From the IMG/VR virus record IMGVR_UViG_3300025890_000165, positions 1 to 23,231 of that record: a stretch of DNA of 23,231 bases, one strand, 5' to 3'. Each line of letters opens with the position of its first letter. Position 1 is the stretch's first letter. The position numbers were made by a program, and so were the translations under genes. Positions 14,572-21,300 of this stretch are shown here, in pieces. The notes beneath the pieces were generated by a model. It searched no databases and was not told where the DNA came from. It saw only the letters and a program-made list of their open reading frames with translations. Source of the DNA: a virus.

Positions 14572-15876
14572 ATGCAAACTATAATAAACCCTCTAGTAGT
14601 TTCGGTAGGCCCTACTAACGAGACTATTATAACACCCGTTCCTATGACACATCATGGTGGCGGTATAAAAAAAGCTATAGCTGTTATTGCAGTTGTAGCT
14701 ATTCCTATTGCAGCACCTATGATTGCAAGTTCACTGGTAGCTTCAACAGCTCTTGGTGCGGCGGTCACTGCAAGTATTGGTGCTACAGCTACAGCCGTTG
14801 TCAGTTCAGCGATTGTTGGTGCAGGACTTGGTGCTATTTCAGCTAAAGTCACAGGCGGTGATGTAAAAGCAGGTGCTATCTCAGGACTTATTGGAGGTGG
14901 TATCGGTGGTTACACATCAGCTTCTAAACCGGGGATGTTCGGCAATGCGGCTACACCTACTGCTAATACTGGAGTTACTACTTTAGATGGTAGTTCTGTT
15001 GGTTCAGGTACTGCTAACACTTTACCAGATGGTGTAACTACCGCTAGTCTTAATACTTCAGGCACAGAAGGTTTATCAAATGCTGTAGTAAAAACTGGTA
15101 CAGATGCTGTTGTAGAAGAAAGTTTCTCAGCTAGTTTGAAAAAAGGTTTATCTAGTGCAGGTGAGAAAATTGTAGACAGGTTTACCAATCCAGATGCTTT
15201 GGCTAATGCTGTCCTTCAGGTTGGTGGTGCTGTAGCTGCAGAAGCTATAGTCGGTACACCAGATCAAAGTCCTGAAGCAACTGCTGCTATAGAAGAATAT
15301 AAACAAGAACTACAAGCTCTTAAAGCAAAAGACGAAGCAGCGTTTAATCAAAAATTAGATGCAGCTAAGCAGTATATGGTTCAAGCTGGTTATTATGACC
15401 CACAATATTTTGGTCTGCAAGCTGCCAATAGAGCAGCTATTACAGAAGGTCGTAAGCTACGAGAGTTTGAGCGTAAAGCAGGACTAAAATCAGGTGGTGT
15501 TTCTTCAGGTGATCGTAGACGAGCAGCATTATCTGGTAGTAAAAATGTTCAAACTGCTTTTGACACAGGATTTGTACAAGGTATAGGTCTTAAAGATAAA
15601 GCTATGGCCACAGGTGTGGGACTTATACCTAACGCTTCACCGACTGCAGCTAATGCACAGGGAAAACTGGCTGAATATTATCTTGGGCTTGATGCTCAGG
15701 CTAATGCAGATGCTACTAAAAAGAAGGATAATATCCAAAAGTTCTTCGGTGGATTTAGTACTCAGAGTGGGCTAGACAAAAAAGAAAAAGAAGAGCGTAA
15801 CAAAAAAGCTGGGTTAGATACTACTGGTGGTGGATTGCCAAATTCCTTTAACAGTAGCAAACCAATCGCAGTATAG
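14572..15876 (+). CDS. gp14-like internal virion (ejection) protein with membrane segments
   Basis: This 434-residue protein has an AAGGAGGT ribosome binding site. The N-terminal part contains a long hydrophobic, Ala/Gly/Ile/Val-rich stretch (residues about 35-115, with KKAIAVIAVVAIPIAAPMIA and a GAGLGAI segment). A linker rich in Thr/Gly/Asn follows, then helical parts (ATAAIEEYKQELQALKAKDE). The C-terminal half is helical with RKLREFERKAGLKSGG and ends in a basic, disordered tail. Such a protein, next to the gp13-like and SLT-containing genes, matches T7 gp14, which lines the envelope channel for DNA ejection. The assignment rests on gene order and hydrophobicity. Confidence 0.7.
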   Translation: MQTIINPLVVSVGPTNETIITPVPMTHHGGGIKKAIAVIAVVAIPIAAPMIASSLVASTALGAAVTASIGATATAVVSSAIVGAGLGAISAKVTGGDVKAGAISGLIGGGIGGYTSASKPGMFGNAATPTANTGVTTLDGSSVGSGTANTLPDGVTTASLNTSGTEGLSNAVVKTGTDAVVEESFSASLKKGLSSAGEKIVDRFTNPDALANAVLQVGGAVAAEAIVGTPDQSPEATAAIEEYKQELQALKAKDEAAFNQKLDAAKQYMVQAGYYDPQYFGLQAANRAAITEGRKLREFERKAGLKSGGVSSGDRRRAALSGSKNVQTAFDTGFVQGIGLKDKAMATGVGLIPNASPTAANAQGKLAEYYLGLDAQANADATKKKDNIQKFFGGFSTQSGLDKKEKEERNKKAGLDTTGGGLPNSFNSSKPIAV

Positions 15877-15885
15877 GAGTTAAAT

Positions 15886-18336
15886 ATGGTATTAGGTCTC
15901 CTTGGAAATGTAGCTGGTAATCTAAACCAAGAAGCTTTTGTCAGTGGTGCAGAAGCTGAAAACCGATTGCAAAATCTACAACGGGCAAATCAAAATAGAA
16001 TTAATAGGGACTTTTTCCGTAACGCTCAAGGTGGGCCACCAGCTTTACCTACACCTAACGCTTTGAATCAAGGGTCTGCAGGTCTTAAACTTGATGGCTT
16101 CGGTGGCAACTATATTGATATACCTCCTCCAGTTGTAGAAAAGAAGCCAGAAGTTGTAACTCCAGAAGTGCTTACACCTCCCGGTCAAGTAGGTGATGGA
16201 GAATCTATAGTTGGCGATGATCAAATTGTTATTGATGACAATGAAGTAAAACCCCCAACTACACTTACTATTCCAAACTTTGACCCTACAAAAGAATTAG
16301 ATTATGGCAGCATTGGTGAATCTGGAACTGTTGATATAACACAGGTCGATGCCGAATCTTCAGCATTTGCACAAGATATTCAAAAACTTTTTGCTAATAG
16401 TGACTTTCAAACTTTGTTTATGAGGTTAGGAGATCGTGCTGCAACAGGATATGGCGACACATTAGCAGGTTCTCCCGCTGGTCGTATATACGGATACTTT
16501 ACTGACAATCCTGCTGAAGCAAAGCAAAGAAGCAAATCTGCAGCGGCATCAAAATGGTATCGTACAGATGAAGCTAAGAATTATTTTTTACAAAATCCAA
16601 ATCAATTAACCGCAGCTGCGGTTGACCCAACAGGTTGGTATAACAAATTTAAAGAAGAACAACCTCAACGACAAGAAATACAAAAACAGATAAAGATTAA
16701 TGAAAATTCTGCAGGGTTAGCAGATAAAAGAATTACTGAGTTGGCTGCTGAGGATATACTAATTCCAGCTTTAAATAATAAGAAAGTAAAGAATGTTAGA
16801 AATGTAGCTGGAGTAATAGGGTTTGATCCTGACTTTGCTACAGCAATCATGGGTATAGAAAGTTCTTTTGGAACTACTACTGCAACATCTGCTAAAGGTG
16901 CTAAAGGTATTATGCAAGTTATGCCTGATACTTTTGATCAGATGAAAGCATGGTATGCAAACCCAGAGAATGTTACAAAATATAACATACCTGCAAACGT
17001 AGTTGCGTTAGCTAAGAGTATGAAAAAAGGATCAGCAACTGATCCTACTGCTGGACTTTTATATTTAAAGTATGGTGAGTATATTGGTGTACCTAAGAAC
17101 TTGCTTGCTGCAGGTTATCAAGGTGGTATGGAATCTGTTTTAAAACGAGGAACTCCAACAACAGCTAACGATGGCTCTCTTACAAATACAGATTATAACC
17201 GAGCTGTAGTCTCAATCTATAATAAACTTATAGGTATAACAGGTGGTACGACCACTACGTCTACTAACAATAAACCATTTGCAACTGATGGTTCATCTAA
17301 TGTTACGACCACTACAACTACAAACAATCAAGTGGGTCTTATCACTGATGTAAAGACAGACACAGATGCAAAATCTGCAAACACTGGTAACACAGGTACA
17401 GCAAGTACAGATGTAAGTACTCTTAAAAATGTACAGCAGGTTGGTGTCGATGATGGTACAACAGCTACTGAACCTAAAGTCCCTGAGAGTAAAACAGAAG
17501 TAAAACCTCCTGCGTTTTACCAAAAAGACCCATCACAAACTGGGTTTGAGTTGCGTAATTTTCTTCAAGAACGAGAATTAATTATTAACCAAACCAATCA
17601 GAATGTAAAAATTCTTGCAGAACGATCTGAATATTTTAGAAGGCTTGCAGAAGTATCTCGTATTGGTGGTACTGATGAAGCGTCTTATAACCAGTTAATT
17701 AATAACTCTACTGAGCTTATGGCAAAAGCTCAAACAATGCAGCAAGCTGGTGCATTAGAAGCTAAGAAAGCAGAAAACAAAATTATGTACCTTCAGGGTA
17801 TGCAAGCATTATCTGATCTAACTAAGGGTAGCACTAATAGAGCTGCTATGGTTTGGTCTCAATACTCAGGTATGGATATTGGTATCAACACACGATCTGA
17901 TGGTAAGTACGATATTACTATCGGTGGTAAACCATATAAAACATTAGACAGTAAACAACTTAGTACTACATTACAGCTAGCGTTTGATCAAGGTTACCGA
18001 GGATCACAAGCTACTCTATCATCTACAATGGCTATGAAGAGTTTTGAAAACCAACTTGCGATTGCTAAACAACAATACAAAGACTTAGGTGAAAATTATA
18101 GGAAACGACTTGATGGTCAGTATAATTTGCTAGTAGAGCAATATAAAGCAAATTCAAAAGTAACAGTGTCTAATACTGGCGATGGTGGTGTGGTTATACA
18201 AGAAGGTAACCAAACCTTTATGCTTGTAGAACAGAAAACTAAAGGGCCTAATGGTGAGGATGTGTATTCTTATATAAAACAGCGTGTAACAACACCATCA
18301 GGAACTAATTCGTATAAGCGTGAAAAGAAGGATTAA
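15886..18336 (+). CDS. Internal virion protein with lytic transglycosylase domain
   Basis: This 816-residue protein has four parts. Residues 1-100 are disordered. Residues about 100-300 contain short helices. Residues about 305-450 form an SLT-type lytic transglycosylase: DPDFATAIMGIESSFG has the catalytic Glu325, and SAKGAKGIMQVMPDTFDQM is the family's second motif. A Thr/Asn-rich linker (about 450-545) follows, then a helical C-terminus (FELRNFLQERELIINQ...). The enzyme would cut peptidoglycan locally during ejection. In T7 this domain is at the N-terminus of gp16; here it is in the middle of the protein that comes before the giant gp16-like one. Ribosome binding site AGGAG. Confidence 0.85.
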   Translation: MVLGLLGNVAGNLNQEAFVSGAEAENRLQNLQRANQNRINRDFFRNAQGGPPALPTPNALNQGSAGLKLDGFGGNYIDIPPPVVEKKPEVVTPEVLTPPGQVGDGESIVGDDQIVIDDNEVKPPTTLTIPNFDPTKELDYGSIGESGTVDITQVDAESSAFAQDIQKLFANSDFQTLFMRLGDRAATGYGDTLAGSPAGRIYGYFTDNPAEAKQRSKSAAASKWYRTDEAKNYFLQNPNQLTAAAVDPTGWYNKFKEEQPQRQEIQKQIKINENSAGLADKRITELAAEDILIPALNNKKVKNVRNVAGVIGFDPDFATAIMGIESSFGTTTATSAKGAKGIMQVMPDTFDQMKAWYANPENVTKYNIPANVVALAKSMKKGSATDPTAGLLYLKYGEYIGVPKNLLAAGYQGGMESVLKRGTPTTANDGSLTNTDYNRAVVSIYNKLIGITGGTTTTSTNNKPFATDGSSNVTTTTTTNNQVGLITDVKTDTDAKSANTGNTGTASTDVSTLKNVQQVGVDDGTTATEPKVPESKTEVKPPAFYQKDPSQTGFELRNFLQERELIINQTNQNVKILAERSEYFRRLAEVSRIGGTDEASYNQLINNSTELMAKAQTMQQAGALEAKKAENKIMYLQGMQALSDLTKGSTNRAAMVWSQYSGMDIGINTRSDGKYDITIGGKPYKTLDSKQLSTTLQLAFDQGYRGSQATLSSTMAMKSFENQLAIAKQQYKDLGENYRKRLDGQYNLLVEQYKANSKVTVSNTGDGGVVIQEGNQTFMLVEQKTKGPNGEDVYSYIKQRVTTPSGTNSYKREKKD

Positions 18337-18338
18337 CT

Positions 18339-21300
18339 ATGGCTCCAAAAAAAGCAGGGCTTCAAGCATTTTCAAGTTCTTACTATGATGCTACAACTGC
18401 GCCCGGGGCAGGTAATCCATTCGAGCCTATTGGCGGGGGGTCGTCAGGACTCCAAGCACTACAAGCAGGTCTTGCTGATCAGTTAGTTCAACAACAAGAA
18501 GCTGACAAGACTCTTGAAGCTGCGCTCCTAGGGGGATTTGATCAACCACCTGAGACTGGGCCTCGTGTATTATTTAATCCATCTACAAATGAAATGTTTG
18601 TTAACGGTGCATTATACAATGCTGATGATAAACAATCAGCGTTAGATGCAGAGTCTAGGGGATACCTAGACAGACCTAGGGCTAAACAGCCTGATGGTGA
18701 CTGGCAAGCTGTGTCTCCTGATTCCTATAAAACATTTATGAACAACATCGAAGACCCTAGCTTGGGTACTTTGTTTGCAAGAAACTTTGAAATAGGTGGA
18801 GACAACCTAAAACTTCTTGCTGGTAGAGGTGCTCAGTTCCTTGGGTTTGAAGAATTTGGCCAAGATTTAGTAAATGATGCAGTTGCAGAATTATATTATA
18901 ACCAACCATTTCAAAGAGAATTTAAAAGCGAAGATGGAGAATACTTTAAAGGTGGAGCTATTGACTGGTTCGTTGCTAACTTTGCACAGCAAGGGCCAAA
19001 CTTAATAGAATCTATTGGTGTTGCATTAGTTGGTGCTGGAGCAGGTGCAGTTGCAGGTGGCGGTGCTAATCCATTTACCGCAGCAGGTGGTGCTTTATAT
19101 GGTTTGCTAGGTAAAGAATCAGTAAAACTAGCCGTAGCATCAGCCGCTAAAAAATATATGAAGGGTCAAGCCCTTAACAAAGGTGAGAAAAAACTACTCC
19201 GTGAGTTCTCCGGTCTTACAGCCGCAGCTAAAATTAAAAATCCTAGTGCCTTTTATGTAGCCCCTAGTGGTGCAACTATGACAGGTAATCAATTCCTTAA
19301 AAAATTAGGTAAGGAACGAGCTGAAGACTCCCTTGCTGTTGGCGCACTTAAAGCAAGTAAGCAAGCTGCAAACCAAGCTAAAGCAGGTGGCGCAGCAGGA
19401 GCATCACTCCTTGGTTCTTATGGTATGGGTGTCGCTGATATTTATGGTGAAGTAAGAGATACAGGTGTAGGTGACAGAGGTACTGCGGCTCTTGGAGCTA
19501 TACCGTATGCAGCTATGGAAGTACTACCAGAGTTTTTCTTAGCAGGTCGTATCTTTGGACTTGGGCCAAATATTCTTAAATCAGGTGGTGTAGCTAAGCG
19601 AGTAGGTAAAGGTGTCGCTGTTGGTGGTACGCTTGAAGGTCTTACAGAACTTGGACAAGAATCTATTTTATTATACGGAACAGACCAATCGTTTGGTGAC
19701 TCTGAAACAACTAGACGATTAATTAACTCTTTTGCAGCAGGCTTTGCTATCGGTGGCCCACTAGGTGGTGGCGCTAACCTTCTTAAACAGGGCGATCCTA
19801 CTAATGTATTAGACAAAGACGATCCACAAGCAGATAAAAAATTACTGCCTGCTCCTCCACTTACTGGCGATGTACTTGACCCGACAGCTCCTCCTCAAGG
19901 TCAATTACCACCCCCCGCTGGTACTGCGGCTCTCCCTGCTCCTACTCCAGCGATTACTACAGTATCTGAATCTCCTGACTTTGTTGCGGGTGCGGATGGG
20001 GTTCGTGCGGGAGAGCCGTTAGACACAGTGGTTCAAGCTAACCAACCTATACTCCCGGGCCAAGAACAAGGACAACAGGGGATTATGTTCCCACCTGAAG
20101 GGCCAACTACTGCTGGAGCACTAAACGAATTATCAGAACAACCAACTGCTGGAGAAGCAATAGCTAATATACAACAAGCTAATCCACAGCCTACACAGGC
20201 TGAACTAGAAGCAGCTGGACAACAGACACTTAATATTCCTGCACAAGACGTAGCACAAAGTGTGCAAGACTTGGCTACCCCGGCGGTACAAGAGACAGCC
20301 ATAGGACAACAACTTCTACAAGCTGCTAACACTAGAATAGCTCAGCAAGAGCAACAACTATTAGAGTCTAGGCAATTAGCACAGGAAGCTGAAGAACGAG
20401 CACAAAGACAACAAGAGTTTGATCTAGCTGAACAGCAAAGATTAAACGAGCAAGTGGCTCAATTAGAAAACGCTAGGGTAGAACAAATACTTGCAGAGAA
20501 TGATAGGCTTACTCAAGAACTTGAGGAGCGTAAAGCTGCACAGATTCCTGTACCACAGAGAACACCTACGCAGTTAAGTCTGCCGGGGATGGCAGCACCA
20601 TATAGTGCAAGACGACAAGGATTACGAAGAGGTCGAGCTGCAGCACCTGTTGTTGCAGAGCCTACAGCTGCTGAGTTAGAAGCTGCAGGGCAGATGACAT
20701 TACCATTCCCCGAACCTACTTCACCTGAATTAACACCACTTATAAATCAGATGGTAGCTAGTGGTATACCTATGGAGAACGTACAAGAGTATGTTGATGA
20801 CTTCCAAGCTGCTGTGACTAACAACGATTTAGCAGAACAAAATCAGATTATAACAGAGATGCAAGATATAATTAATCCACCTGCACGAGTTAATCCTTTA
20901 CAAAGAGTACAAGAAACAGCAGCTCAACTAACAGGTAGAGCACCTATTCCAAGAGTAGGCACAGGAACAGACAGAGTAGTTACTGACCCTGAGACAGGAG
21001 AGCAGTTTACTGTAACATCATATGAACAACCAAGGAGGCCAGATGCCGTTCAAGAGCGAAGCACAGAAGAAGTGGCTGTACGCGAACAAACCGGAACTAG
21101 CGGAGCAGTTCCAATCGGAGACACCCAAGGACGCCAAACTACCAACCAGAATAAGCTCCAAGAGCAGCTCGGAAAAGCGTCAGTACGCCAGACAGCAGAG
21201 AATCAAGCAGGCGAACAGCGAGCGCTTCGGGAAACTCGCGAAGAAAATAAGCGTAAACAAGCTCAGGAATCAGAAGCTCGTATAAGTGAAGTCTTTGTTG

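Noticed and set aside
19442-20332. Minus-strand ORFs opposite the giant gene, including a Cys-rich one
   Set aside because: They result from Gln/Ala/Gly-rich coding on the other strand; no ribosome binding site, and the plus frame is continuous.
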